Positions 42,199-50,670 of a stretch of 64,000 bases of DNA are shown one piece after another; within the stretch, counting starts at the first letter, position 1; each line of letters opens with the position of its first letter. This DNA is from CAVZMO01 sp963776195. Its GTDB lineage: Bacteria; Nitrospirota; Thermodesulfovibrionia; Thermodesulfovibrionales; SM23-35. The DNA lies in the NCBI GenBank assembly GCA_963776195.1, contig CAVZMO010000017.1, forward strand, positions 1 through 64,000, given 5' to 3'. Below the pieces are notes generated by a model. That model searched no databases. It was given only the letters and a program-made list of their open reading frames with translations, and was not told where the DNA came from. Both the position numbers and the translations under genes were made by a program.

Positions 42199-44463
42199 TC
42201 AAGGTTTCGCCACAATCCTTGGTGTAACGAAGATTAATAATTCATTCGTATCTTCACTTGTCACCTTATTCTTAAACAGCCAGCCGATAATGGGAATTTT
42301 CATCAACCCTGGAACACCGGAGGATGAATCCCTTTCTGTTTTCTTGTAAATTCCGCCAATGACCAAAGTCTCTCCATTTTGAATTACTACCTTTGTGTTT
42401 CCTTCCACTTTGGATGTCCTCGGAACCTGGGACCCCCCGATATTAACCGTACCGAGAATATCCTCCTTTTTTACAAGAACTGCCATACTAACAGAGCCAT
42501 TTGGTGTTATATGCGGAGTTACTTCAGTGCTCAAGACAACATCTTTATACTCAGTAGATATAGTTCCCTCAGTTGTAAGCTTTGGGAAGGGCTCACTAGT
42601 CCCCTGCATAATCGTAGCTTTTTCATTATCGGTTGTAACAATTCTCGGGTTTGAAATTATTCTACTTCTGCCCATTTTCTGAAGGGCATCAAGTTGCAAA
42701 TCCAGTCCAATAGTTTTTGAGGGATCCAGTATGCCAAAGCTGAAACCAGAACCGGAGCCAGCGGACGAAGCGCCCGAAGGGAGGTCGACGAGGAAATTAT
42801 TTCCTGTAAAAGCACCTTGACCTAGGGTTGGCAGCCCACCCGCAGATAAAAGAGTGTTGGTGGTATTCAATTTCAATCCCCACTGTATCCCTAAGTTCGT
42901 TACATCTGTCGTACTCACCTCAACAATCCGCGCTTCGATCAAGACCTGAGGAGTCGGCCTATCGAGCGTGGCGAGCAGATTATCGATCTGCGGGAAGACA
43001 CCTGCAACATCTTTTACGAGCATGGAACTTGTACGCTTGTCGACACTCAGGCTTCCCCTTGGAGGTAAAATCTTTGAGTTCTTGATTGCGGTCTCCACAA
43101 CAGAGACCTCGGCATAACTTATCGCGAACATTCTGGTCTCCAGGGGTTCCGCCTTTATTCCTGCTTCTGCCGCCTTGGCCTTTTCTTCACTCTCCTTTGC
43201 AAAGACCGTATACGGTGCGACTCTTATGATATTTCCTTCGATAGACTTTCCGAGGCCAAAGGTCTTGAGAATAGTGTCGAAGGCCTGGTTCCACGGTACG
43301 TCCCTGAATTTCATGGTCGCCTTGCCCTTTACATCCGGATGTACAAAGAGGTTACATCCGCTGATGTCGGCAAACAACCTTAAGATTGGCACAATATCCT
43401 GGTCCTGGAAATCAAAATTCACGTTTTCTTTTCCCTGCAGATATGTCTCACATTGAGTCTTCGCAGGTGCTTCAGGCCCTGTCTTCTCTGTGACAGATTC
43501 AGATAGATACCCCGTTGACTCAGTCTTTTCCCCAGACATCCGGGACTGGGATGATTCGGCAAACTCCTTTTCGGGCCTCTTCAAAGTTACCACTATAGAG
43601 TCGCCGATAGCGGTGACATCAAAATTCGTCTTCTCTTTCAGATCTATAACAAGTCTCACCTTGTCATCATGTTTCCCTGAACGTATTCCTTTTACGGGAG
43701 AAATCACTGAAGAGGGCATAGGCGCATCGAGAACGACATCGGCAATATCTATTACTATCCGGTTCTCCAAAGGAAATACATTGGGCATCATGGAGCCGTT
43801 GCCTTTAATCAGGACCTTGACTGCGCCTGCAGACACGTCAAAGGATATATCGGATACTGCGGTAGCCTTGGAAAGGGGTGCCCTGACAGGAGGGGCGGGA
43901 TTTGGATTAGCCTCCCTGGGTGTCTCTTTTTCTTCCTTTAATAAATCCGCAACTTTTGTTCCCTTTGGAGATTTTTGTTCCGCCAGATCTTCCTTTATCT
44001 TCATTTTCAGAACGTTGTTCTTATATTCCTGTTCAACCACCGATGGCGTCTGAAGAAGCATTTCGAGTCTTGACAGGGGAAACGGCGACCCGACCTCTGA
44101 AGGGAGTATCTCGGCCACGCCGGCTTTCTGTGACACAATCTTTTTATTGAAGGCGCCGACCTTCACGTCGGGAAGATCAACGACTATTCTATAAGGGTCA
44201 CCCGGTCTATAAATGGTATAGATAAACGGCTTGCTGACCGTTATCGTTACTGCATTGTCCTGAATGTCGATGCCGGTAATGGTTGCAGCTTCCTGAGGCT
44301 CTAGAGGTTCTTTGCTGATGGTCTTCGTGGTTGCACAACCGTATAAACCGGCGAGTAATAAACAAAGGAGCAGTGAAAATATGCCCTGCACCTTCAAGTA
44401 TTCCGATTTACTCAACCCTCTATTCTCTGGAATTCGATTTTTGACTTTTAATATATGACTCAT
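42199..44463 (-). CDS. pilQ: Type IV pilus secretin PilQ
   Basis: 754-residue outer-membrane secretin through which the pilus exits. An N-terminal lipoprotein-like segment (SLLLCLLLAGLYGC) is followed by two AMIN domains that bind peptidoglycan (DNAVTITVSKPFIYTIYRPG; AVKVLIKGNGSMMPNVFPLE). N0 is VNFDFQDQDIVPILRLFADI, N1 runs SYAEVSVVETAIKN, and the secretin barrel contains RIVTTDNEKATIMQGTSEPF, VVIQNGETLVIGGIYKKTER and PIIGWLFKNKVTSEDTNELL. It overlaps pilP by 4 nt. Confidence 0.96.
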   Translation of the reverse strand: MSHILKVKNRIPENRGLSKSEYLKVQGIFSLLLCLLLAGLYGCATTKTISKEPLEPQEAATITGIDIQDNAVTITVSKPFIYTIYRPGDPYRIVVDLPDVKVGAFNKKIVSQKAGVAEILPSEVGSPFPLSRLEMLLQTPSVVEQEYKNNVLKMKIKEDLAEQKSPKGTKVADLLKEEKETPREANPNPAPPVRAPLSKATAVSDISFDVSAGAVKVLIKGNGSMMPNVFPLENRIVIDIADVVLDAPMPSSVISPVKGIRSGKHDDKVRLVIDLKEKTNFDVTAIGDSIVVTLKRPEKEFAESSQSRMSGEKTESTGYLSESVTEKTGPEAPAKTQCETYLQGKENVNFDFQDQDIVPILRLFADISGCNLFVHPDVKGKATMKFRDVPWNQAFDTILKTFGLGKSIEGNIIRVAPYTVFAKESEEKAKAAEAGIKAEPLETRMFAISYAEVSVVETAIKNSKILPPRGSLSVDKRTSSMLVKDVAGVFPQIDNLLATLDRPTPQVLIEARIVEVSTTDVTNLGIQWGLKLNTTNTLLSAGGLPTLGQGAFTGNNFLVDLPSGASSAGSGSGFSFGILDPSKTIGLDLQLDALQKMGRSRIISNPRIVTTDNEKATIMQGTSEPFPKLTTEGTISTEYKDVVLSTEVTPHITPNGSVSMAVLVKKEDILGTVNIGGSQVPRTSKVEGNTKVVIQNGETLVIGGIYKKTERDSSSGVPGLMKIPIIGWLFKNKVTSEDTNELLIFVTPRIVAKP

Positions 44464-44981
44464 TCTTCCTCCCCCTTATGGAGTTTCAATATTGAATCCC
44501 TCGGTTTAATCTCACCCCTGTAATCTTTAACAAGCTCTCTGATTACGACTGTGTCTTTTGTTATCTTTTCGACTTTTCCGCCCTGAAGTCCCAGGGGCAT
44601 ACCTACTGTAATCGTGTATGTTTTCTTGTCCGGCAGCATAACAAGGGCGTAATATTTATTATTATTATTCCAGGCGATTGCCAATAACTTAATCTCCTCT
44701 ATATCATAGCTTTCGAAAGGGCTCGCCCCTTTCTTCTTTAGGGGCTTCTTTTTTGTCATTTCAAGGAGAGACAGAAAGGGGTCCCTCCTTCCTTTTGCCT
44801 CGTATTTATACTCTTCCAGTTCAACCTGTTTGACCTCTCCGGCTTCCTTGTTCTCCTCTTTTATCCCGGCCGGTTTGACCTTTTCAGCCATCGGTTTTTT
44901 CGCAGGGGCCTGCTCTTTGCCGCAACTCGCGAAAGAAAATACCAGTAATATCATAAAGAGAAGGTATAGTATTTTTTTCAT
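44460..44981 (-). CDS. pilP: Type IV pilus lipoprotein PilP
   Basis: 173-residue lipoprotein (LFMILLVFSFASCGKEQAPA) with a disordered K/E-rich linker and the PilP HR-like domain: RRDPFLSLLEMTKKKP, AIAWNNNNKYYALVMLPDKK, YTITVGMPLGLQGGKVEKIT. It joins the PilNO platform to PilQ. ATGA overlaps with pilO and pilQ. Confidence 0.92.
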   Translation of the reverse strand: MKKILYLLFMILLVFSFASCGKEQAPAKKPMAEKVKPAGIKEENKEAGEVKQVELEEYKYEAKGRRDPFLSLLEMTKKKPLKKKGASPFESYDIEEIKLLAIAWNNNNKYYALVMLPDKKTYTITVGMPLGLQGGKVEKITKDTVVIRELVKDYRGEIKPRDSILKLHKGEEE

Positions 44982-45598
44982 TTCCCTTTCCCTTTCTTCT
45001 CTTTTGCCTTCTCCTTACTTATCTCGTCTTCAGGGACTGCCGAAAACGTAGTAGCCGTAAAGGAAATCTTGAGGATAGCATACCCTTTTTCAGGTCTGGG
45101 ATCAGTTAGCTTTATATCGGAAACATTTACGACTCGATTGAGCTTTGTCAGGCTGCTGAAAAAATAGCCAAGGCTATGGTAGTTGCCTTGAAGCTCAACC
45201 TTTACGGGTATCTCATAGACTATACCGCTTGGATGAAGTTTTCTCTGTTCCGGTTTCCAGAGCGCTATCTTTAATCCCGATTTAATGCATAGGTCTGAAA
45301 CCTGCTTTAACAATGTGGAGACCTCTTTTTCTTCCGGCAATTGCTGTTTTAATTCATCCAGCCTTTTTCTGAGTCTTTCATTCTCCAATGTTAACTCTGA
45401 TAATTTTTCAGCCTTCGCCTGATTTTTCGCTATCTCATTTTCCTGTGCCGATATTTTGGTTTCAAGGGCCTTTATCTCTTTATGCTTTGGCAGGATGAAA
45501 AGGAATATGAAGACAGCCGAGATAATCGCTGCAGGGAGAACAGCAAGAATTATCCTTGCGTATGAAGGTAACTCTTTGATGTTAATATTAATTTTCAT
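44978..45598 (-). CDS. pilO: Type IV pilus assembly protein PilO
   Basis: 206 residues: helix (ARIILAVLPAAIISAVFIFL), long coiled coil (about 40-90) and ferredoxin-like domain with YEIPVKVELQGNYHSLGYFF and RVVNVSDIKLTDPRPEKGYA. Dimerises with PilN. The C terminus is unusually Lys-rich (SKEKAKEKKGKGK). Confidence 0.93.
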   Translation of the reverse strand: MKININIKELPSYARIILAVLPAAIISAVFIFLFILPKHKEIKALETKISAQENEIAKNQAKAEKLSELTLENERLRKRLDELKQQLPEEKEVSTLLKQVSDLCIKSGLKIALWKPEQRKLHPSGIVYEIPVKVELQGNYHSLGYFFSSLTKLNRVVNVSDIKLTDPRPEKGYAILKISFTATTFSAVPEDEISKEKAKEKKGKGK

Positions 45599-46134
45599 GC
45601 CTTTAGTTTAAATGTCAGTTTGAACGTATATAACGGTATTTTTTCGATTTCCGTACTTTTAGATTCCTGCAAATAAACCTCGGTGAACATCTTTGAAGTC
45701 TTTATGTTATCAACAAAGGAAACAATGTCCGTATTCGTAAAACCGGAGCCATCCATATTGATATTTTCCCCTGACACAGTCATTGCGTGGAGCCAAATGC
45801 CGGCAGGCAGAAGAGCGCTTATTTCATCCAGGATCTTAACCGGCACACTCTTGTTCTTGCTTAATTGCTCAATTATTTCATTACGTTGCTTGAAAGTCTT
45901 GTTGCGTTGTTCAAAGTCCTCGACCGCCTTTATCTTTGCCTTCAGTTCTGCTATCTTCTGTTCATTAGCTGCGAACTGGCCCTTTCTTGCAGACAATCGG
46001 GAATTAAAGAAAAAGGTAAGATAAGCCACTACGATGAGCGTACCAATAGTTACAAAAATCGTTGCAATCAAAAGAGCCGGCAGAGGCTTGGCCTTCTTTT
46101 TCTTTTTCCCGGGGAAAAGATTGACCTTAATCAT
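45595..46134 (-). CDS. pilN: Type IV pilus assembly protein PilN
   Basis: 179 residues starting MIKVNLFPGKKKKKAK, the short cytoplasmic tail that docks into PilM (usual INLLP motif reads VNLFP), then a membrane helix, a coiled coil and the periplasmic domain (LSALLPAGIWLHAMTVSGEN). Overlaps pilM and pilO by 4 nt each. Confidence 0.94.
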   Translation of the reverse strand: MIKVNLFPGKKKKKAKPLPALLIATIFVTIGTLIVVAYLTFFFNSRLSARKGQFAANEQKIAELKAKIKAVEDFEQRNKTFKQRNEIIEQLSKNKSVPVKILDEISALLPAGIWLHAMTVSGENINMDGSGFTNTDIVSFVDNIKTSKMFTEVYLQESKSTEIEKIPLYTFKLTFKLKA

Positions 46135-47168
46135 TTGTCACCCGGCCTCCTTAAAGCTAATCCCGCAGCAACGGCTGCTATAGGTGACATCTCTTCTATA
46201 TAGGCCAAATCAAATTTTTTGGGTATTTTGATGTTCTTGAAGGGCTGCAGAATCTTCGTCTCGACCCCGATCTTTTCCGCGAGGAGTTTCGGGAAGTCCT
46301 TGATCAGGGCACATCCGCCGCTTAAAACGATTTCATTAATTTCTTCGTGGAAATACTCCAGAGAGCGATTTACCTCCGCAATTATCTCTTCAGATGCCAA
46401 TTCCATAACAGAAAAGGCGTCCTGCGGAGCTACGTTCTCGACAGGCTCACCCCGCTTGAGTCTTTCTGCCACTTCATAGGTCAGATTGAATTCCCTCTGA
46501 AGGACTTCTGTATGGAGATTACTGCCGACTGCACTGTCTCTCGTGAAAACAGAAATACCTCCTTTCAGGATATTCATATTTATAGTGCTTGTGCCGATAT
46601 TCACGAGGGCAACGTTCTTGCCCGGTTCGATTTCATAGTTGATCTCGTAAGTATTTTCGAGTGCAAATGAATTGACATCGATGATCTGACAGTTGAATCC
46701 CGCTTCTTTGACCACCGCAAGATATTCATTAATGATGTCCTTCTTTACGGCGACAAGAATAACATCCATCTGACCGGGCTCTTCTTTTGGCCCGAGAATC
46801 TGGAAATCAAGGTTTACATCCTCGATATCGAAGGGGATATACTGCTCAGCTTCAAACTTTATCGATTCGGCAAGTTCATCCTCTGTCATATCAGGAAGAG
46901 ATACCCTTTTAATGATCACCGAAGAATGACCTGCTATACTGATGACGACTTCCTTTGCCTTGATCTTTGCCTTTTTCGAAAGTTCCTTCAGGGATTCCAC
47001 CAGACGGAGAGAATCAATTATCGAACCGTCAACAATGAGTTCCGGCGGAAGGGGCAACATATCAAACAGCTCAAGTTCATAACCGTTTTTCGTCTCCCTA
47101 AGCTGGACAACCTTAAGGTAACCGGAACCGATATCTAATCCAACAGAACTCCCTCTACCCAAGAACAT
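46131..47168 (-). CDS. pilM: Type IV pilus assembly ATPase-fold protein PilM
   Basis: Actin-like cytoplasmic protein: SVGLDIGSGYLKVVQL (phosphate 1), ISIAGHSSVIIKRVSLPDMT, ALVNIGTSTINMNILKGGIS (phosphate 2) and IVLSGGCALIKDFPKLLAEK (adenosine motif). The frame is open to a TTG at 47204, but that codon is part of a perfect -35 box (TTGACA). The start is therefore ATG 47168 (MFLGRGSSVGLDIG, 345 residues). The -10 box ends 7 nt before this ATG, so the transcript would be leaderless. First gene of pilMNOPQ. Confidence 0.95.
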   Translation of the reverse strand: MFLGRGSSVGLDIGSGYLKVVQLRETKNGYELELFDMLPLPPELIVDGSIIDSLRLVESLKELSKKAKIKAKEVVISIAGHSSVIIKRVSLPDMTEDELAESIKFEAEQYIPFDIEDVNLDFQILGPKEEPGQMDVILVAVKKDIINEYLAVVKEAGFNCQIIDVNSFALENTYEINYEIEPGKNVALVNIGTSTINMNILKGGISVFTRDSAVGSNLHTEVLQREFNLTYEVAERLKRGEPVENVAPQDAFSVMELASEEIIAEVNRSLEYFHEEINEIVLSGGCALIKDFPKLLAEKIGVETKILQPFKNIKIPKKFDLAYIEEMSPIAAVAAGLALRRPGDK

Positions 47169-47175
47169 AGCAATA

Positions 47176-47204
47176 TGATTACCAGAAAAAAGGAGTCTTG
47201 TCAA
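47176..47204 (-). promoter_or_regulatory. Sigma-70 promoter of pilMNOPQ
   Basis: TTGACA (47204-47199), 17-bp spacer, TAATCA (47181-47176), then 7 nt to the ATG of pilM. This predicts a leaderless mRNA. Confidence 0.65.
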
Positions 47205-47260
47205 GTGTTTTTTTATCTAAAATAATGAGATTGGGGCAAATCCTAAGAATTTGGTTTAAG

Positions 47261-47280
47261 TTTGTGATTCAGGTCACAAA
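47261..47280. promoter_or_regulatory. Perfect CRP/FNR-family palindrome upstream of pilM
   Basis: TTTGTGA-TTCAGG-TCACAAA, a 7-bp perfect inverted repeat that contains the CRP consensus TGTGA-N6-TCACA. Its centre lies about 102-103 bp upstream of the predicted pilM start of transcription, a helical phase at which CRP-type class I activation is known to work. It is the only such site I noticed in the window. Confidence 0.6.
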
Positions 47281-47325
47281 ATATGGAAGATGGATTCCGG
47301 AGCCGTTTGCAAAATTCCTAATTTA

Positions 47326-48261
47326 TCACCCTGAGCTTGTCGAAGGGCGCTCTAACGCTGTGTTCAGTAGTCTCTCTATTTTTATCTCGTCACCTTCAAA
47401 CCTGCCGATCCCGAACAGCACATTATCAGGAGTTTTAAGCCTAACATACCGATTTTGATATAAATTTCCTGAATATTCTTTATTATCTTTCGAGCAATGG
47501 GGGAGGGTTTTGCTATATGTCCTGATCGGCATACCATTTTTCGCCTTCCGGTAGGAATCCCCGTCAAGAATTATCTCACTAAGCTCGGAAAGTACAAAGT
47601 CTATCGAATAGTAAGGATTGCTTCTGTTTCCGAGATCTTCAAGGGATACGGAATTCTCGATCCTGAAGTCACCGACTCTTGTCCGCTGCAAGGATACCAT
47701 ATGGCCGCCTATGCCGAGTTCCTTGCCGATATCATCACAGAGGGTTCTGATATAAGTTCCTTTCGAACAATTTACTCTAAGGTCAAGGTACGGCAGATGA
47801 ACGGATATAAGATCTATCCTGGAGATCTGCACCGTCCGCTCCGGCCTTTCTATATCAAGCCCTTTCCGCGCAAGTTTGTACAGCCGCGTACCCCCGATCT
47901 TCACTGCGGAGTACATCGGAGGCTTCTGTTTAACGGTGCCCGTTAACTTTTCCAGAGTCCTGGATATATCAGCTGCTTTTACCGGACAGAACTCTTTCTC
48001 CTCGACTATCCTGCCCGTTAAATCATACGTATCCGTTCTTTCACCGAGCTTTAAGCGAACAACGTATTCCTTATCAAGGTCCGATAAGAACCTCGCTATC
48101 TTCGTCGCCTCGTTCAGACAAACTATCAGTATGCCGGTTGCAATAGGGTCAAGTGTTCCCGTATGCCCTGCCTTTTTTGCGGCAAAGAACCGTTTTACCT
48201 TTGTTACTGCCTGGTGAGACGATATATTTTCGGGTTTATTGAAATTTATAACAACATTCAT
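47326..48261 (-). CDS. truB: tRNA pseudouridine-55 synthase TruB
   Basis: Makes pseudouridine 55 in the T-loop of tRNAs. Signatures: FNKPENISSHQAVTKVKRFF, KAGHTGTLDPIATGILIVCL with the catalytic Asp, KQKPPMYSAVKIGGTRLYKL and VNCSKGTYIRTLCDDIGKEL. The C-terminal ~80 residues form a PUA-like domain. The last residues (ALERPSTSSG) are translated from a dispersed repeat (CCTGAGCTTGTCGAAGG), so the original C terminus has been replaced. A tRNA gene lies just upstream. Confidence 0.95.
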   Translation of the reverse strand: MNVVINFNKPENISSHQAVTKVKRFFAAKKAGHTGTLDPIATGILIVCLNEATKIARFLSDLDKEYVVRLKLGERTDTYDLTGRIVEEKEFCPVKAADISRTLEKLTGTVKQKPPMYSAVKIGGTRLYKLARKGLDIERPERTVQISRIDLISVHLPYLDLRVNCSKGTYIRTLCDDIGKELGIGGHMVSLQRTRVGDFRIENSVSLEDLGNRSNPYYSIDFVLSELSEIILDGDSYRKAKNGMPIRTYSKTLPHCSKDNKEYSGNLYQNRYVRLKTPDNVLFGIGRFEGDEIKIERLLNTALERPSTSSG

Positions 48262-48263
48262 AG

Positions 48264-48340
48264 TGGCGCGCCCAGAGGGATTCGAACCCCCGACCTGCGG
48301 ATTCGTAGTCCGACGCTCTATCCAGCTGAGCTATGGGCGC
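48264..48340 (-). tRNA. trnR: tRNA-Arg (ACG)
   Basis: 77-nt cloverleaf: acceptor GCGCCCA pairs with TGGGCGC, D-loop CAGCTGGAT, anticodon loop CTACGAA (ACG, read as ICG), T-loop TTCGAAT, encoded CCA at 48266-48264. Confidence 0.97.
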
Positions 48341-48389
48341 ATCGAGGAATTTGTTTATTATCATCCCTCAAGCACAATCCAACCGCGCA

Positions 48390-49021
48390 TTACCCTTTCT
48401 TGATCCCTTCTTTGAGGGTAATGCTGTATTTTGGATGCTCAAAGGGATGAATTGAAGGTACTTTTGCGAACAACCAGCCCCATTGTTTTCCGGGAGCAGG
48501 AAATATCTGCTTGTTGTTGTCAAAAACCCTGATACCAAGAGCGGGGTTTTTGGGTTCGTTTGACCCAGAGGTCAAATTGAGCCCTTCCATTTTAAATTCA
48601 GGGAGAAACTCTCCGACATGGATCTTAAGATTAGAATTCGGGATCTTAAAATCGCTGTTAAGTTTCACCGTGTACTCCTGTTTGGTCTTTGTGACCTTAT
48701 CTTCAAGAATTATCTTTGCCGCGCTCCACTTTCCCTTTACGGATTCGGGCACCTGTACCTGTGTTTTACCCATCGTCATACCGGGTCGCACACCTTGTTG
48801 TTGCCCCATCGGTGGCATTTGCGTTGGTGGCATTTGTCGCTTGGTGGCATTTGGTCGGCATTTGGCGGCATTTGTGTTGGCGGCATTTGTGTCGGTGGCA
48901 TTTGACCCGGCATCATTGGTCCGGATGTCTTCGGCACCGGCTGAGTCTCCTTCTTTTTGCACGCACCCACTGAAAATAGAAATAAAAGAGATATCGTGAT
49001 AACCAGGATCTGCTTTTTCAT
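48390..49021 (-). pseudogene. DUF2155 lipoprotein with a Met-Pro-Pro repeat region, frameshifted
   Basis: A lipoprotein start (VITISLLFLFSVGACKKKET) is followed by a tandem MPPTQ repeat (PGQMPPTQMPPTQMPPNADQ). The frame is broken inside this repeat (about 48820-48870) and resumes as TKRQMPPTQMPPMGQQQGV. The C-terminal domain (GKWSAAKIILEDKVTKTKQE, KMEGLNLTSGSNEPKNPALG, IFPAPGKQWGWLFAKVPSIH then PFEHPKYSITL) matches DUF2155, a periplasmic family of unknown function. The break lies in low-complexity DNA (GGTGGCATTTG units), where both slippage in the cell and assembly error are easy. Confidence 0.7.
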
Positions 49022-49097
49022 TTAGTCCTCCTCAGTCAATTTTGAATCCTTCTTTGTACCCTTCACTACCAACTCTTAACTTGTCACTGCATCTCAA

Positions 49098-49190
49098 TGG
49101 CGGAGAGGCAGGGATTCGAACCCTGGGTGAGGTTTTATCCCCACAACCGCTTAGCAGGCGGCTGCCTTCGACCGGCTCGGCCACCTCTCC
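49098..49190 (-). tRNA. trnS: tRNA-Ser (GCT)
   Basis: 93-nt class II tRNA with a long variable arm: acceptor GGAGAGG with CCTCTCC, anticodon loop CTGCTAA (GCT), T-loop TTCGAAT, encoded CCA at 49100-49098. Confidence 0.96.
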
Positions 49191-49251
49191 TTCGAAGTAA
49201 TATACTAACAACTTAAATTGAACTTTGTAAAGAAATGTGCCGGTTAACAGA

Positions 49252-50097
49252 TTATCCGATATCCCGATGGACAACACTCAGGTCTATCGGATACTTTTTG
49301 AGATAGCCTCGCAGTTTTTCCACAATTGCAGGTGAGCGGTGATTCCCACCGGTACAACCGATACCAATCGTCAGATAAGGCCTGCCCTCCTTAATGTATT
49401 GCGGTATAAGAAAGTCTATTAGTTCTTTTATCTTGCTCACATATGTCTTTGCCGTTGCACCTTTAAAAACGTAATCAGAAACTCTCTTGTTGATTCCCCT
49501 CAACGGTTTTAATTCAGGGACAAAATTCGGGTTGGGAAGAAATCTTGCATCAAAGAGAAGATCAACATTCTGGGGTGCACCGAATTTGAACCCAAACGAA
49601 ATAAGAACTACCGTCATCGCATTTTTATCCATTTTCATCTTGTAGAAGGAGACAATAAGCAGCCGCAACTGGTGCGGCGTCAGTGGAGATGTATCGATGA
49701 TCCGGTCAGCGGCGTCTCTCAAAGGAGAAAGCCTCTCCTTTTCGACCTGTATTGCTTCTTCGATACTCCCACCGAGCGGGTGAGGTCTGCGGGTTTCTTT
49801 GAATCTTCTCACAAGGACATCCTTTTCGGCCTCAAGAAAAAGAATCTCTGTATGATATTTGCTCCTAAGGGTTTTCAGAACATCTATAATTGCGGATAGA
49901 AATCCTTTTTCCCTGATATCGATACCGATACCTATCTTTTTTATGTCTCTGTTTTGAGCAACGATTGAGGTAAATGAATCGATGAGTACCACAGGAAGGT
50001 TATCTACACAAAAAAAATCGGAATCTTCAAGTGCCCTCAAAGCAACCGTCTTGCCGGAACCGGAAAGACCGGTAATTATGACGATAATAGGCTTCAT
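49252..50097 (-). CDS. rapZ: RNase adapter / nucleotide-binding protein RapZ (YvcJ)
   Basis: 281 residues. N-terminal P-loop (ITGLSGSGKTVALRALEDSD) and FCVDNLPVVLIDSF; RRFKETRRPHPLGG; C-terminal domain with SFGFKFGAPQNVDLLFDARF and the GCTGGNHRSPAIVEKLRGYL signature. It controls small-RNA decay and cell-envelope precursor synthesis in E. coli; elsewhere the role is less clear. It is the end gene of the rpoN-hpf-rapZ group. Confidence 0.95.
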   Translation of the reverse strand: MKPIIVIITGLSGSGKTVALRALEDSDFFCVDNLPVVLIDSFTSIVAQNRDIKKIGIGIDIREKGFLSAIIDVLKTLRSKYHTEILFLEAEKDVLVRRFKETRRPHPLGGSIEEAIQVEKERLSPLRDAADRIIDTSPLTPHQLRLLIVSFYKMKMDKNAMTVVLISFGFKFGAPQNVDLLFDARFLPNPNFVPELKPLRGINKRVSDYVFKGATAKTYVSKIKELIDFLIPQYIKEGRPYLTIGIGCTGGNHRSPAIVEKLRGYLKKYPIDLSVVHRDIG

Positions 50098-50134
50098 CTA
50101 AAGATCCCGCCGCTTCTCTCCCCGGCAGGATACT

Positions 50135-50659
50135 TCATTTCACCGGTTCTATAAGACCGAAATTGCCGTCTCTCCTGCGGTATATCACATTGATATCTCC
50201 ACTGTTATCGTTGGTAAAAACAAAGAAATCCTTATCGAGAAGTTCCATCTGCATTGCTGCTTCATCCGGACTCATCGGCTTCAGCTCAAACCTTTTATTT
50301 TTAATAATCCGGCCGACATCCGCCGGAATTGTTTCTTCCGCCTCTTCAATGCCGGCCTTCCCTTCGGATTTCCTGTGAGAAACGAGTTTTTCTTTATACT
50401 TCTTTATCTGCCGCTCCAGTTTCTCTGCTACCTCGTCGATCGAAGAATATACATCACCCGTTATCCCCTCGGCCTGTATAAGAACCCCGTTCACTTTAAG
50501 CAGGACCTCCACTTTATGCCTGTATTTTTCCACACTGAGAGTGACAACAGCTTCGGCTATATTCGATAAGTAGCGGTCAAATCTTTTAATCTTTTTTTCT
50601 GAATAGTCCTTTAGAGCGGGTGTGACTTCAAGATGTCTTCCTGTCACAATAATATTCAT
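50135..50659 (-). CDS. hpf: Ribosome hibernation promoting factor, long form
   Basis: 174 residues: N-terminal S30AE domain (IIVTGRHLEVTPALKDYSEK, SVEKYRHKVEVLLKVNGVLI) that sits in the 30S decoding region, and a C-terminal dimerisation domain (VFTNDNSGDINVIYRRRDGN). The long form makes 100S ribosome dimers directly. It lies 11 bp after rpoN on the same strand, in the usual order. Confidence 0.95.
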   Translation of the reverse strand: MNIIVTGRHLEVTPALKDYSEKKIKRFDRYLSNIAEAVVTLSVEKYRHKVEVLLKVNGVLIQAEGITGDVYSSIDEVAEKLERQIKKYKEKLVSHRKSEGKAGIEEAEETIPADVGRIIKNKRFELKPMSPDEAAMQMELLDKDFFVFTNDNSGDINVIYRRRDGNFGLIEPVK

Positions 50660-50670
50660 GTGTCCTCCTT

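Noticed and set aside
47169..47204. TTG start for pilM at 47204
   Set aside because: The TTG is part of the -35 box TTGACA, and homology begins at the ATG at 47168.
48776..48905. Possible CRISPR-like or minisatellite array
   Set aside because: Short GGTGGCATTTG units are coding repeats (Met-Pro-Pro), with no spacers of constant length. I saw no CRISPR array anywhere in the window.
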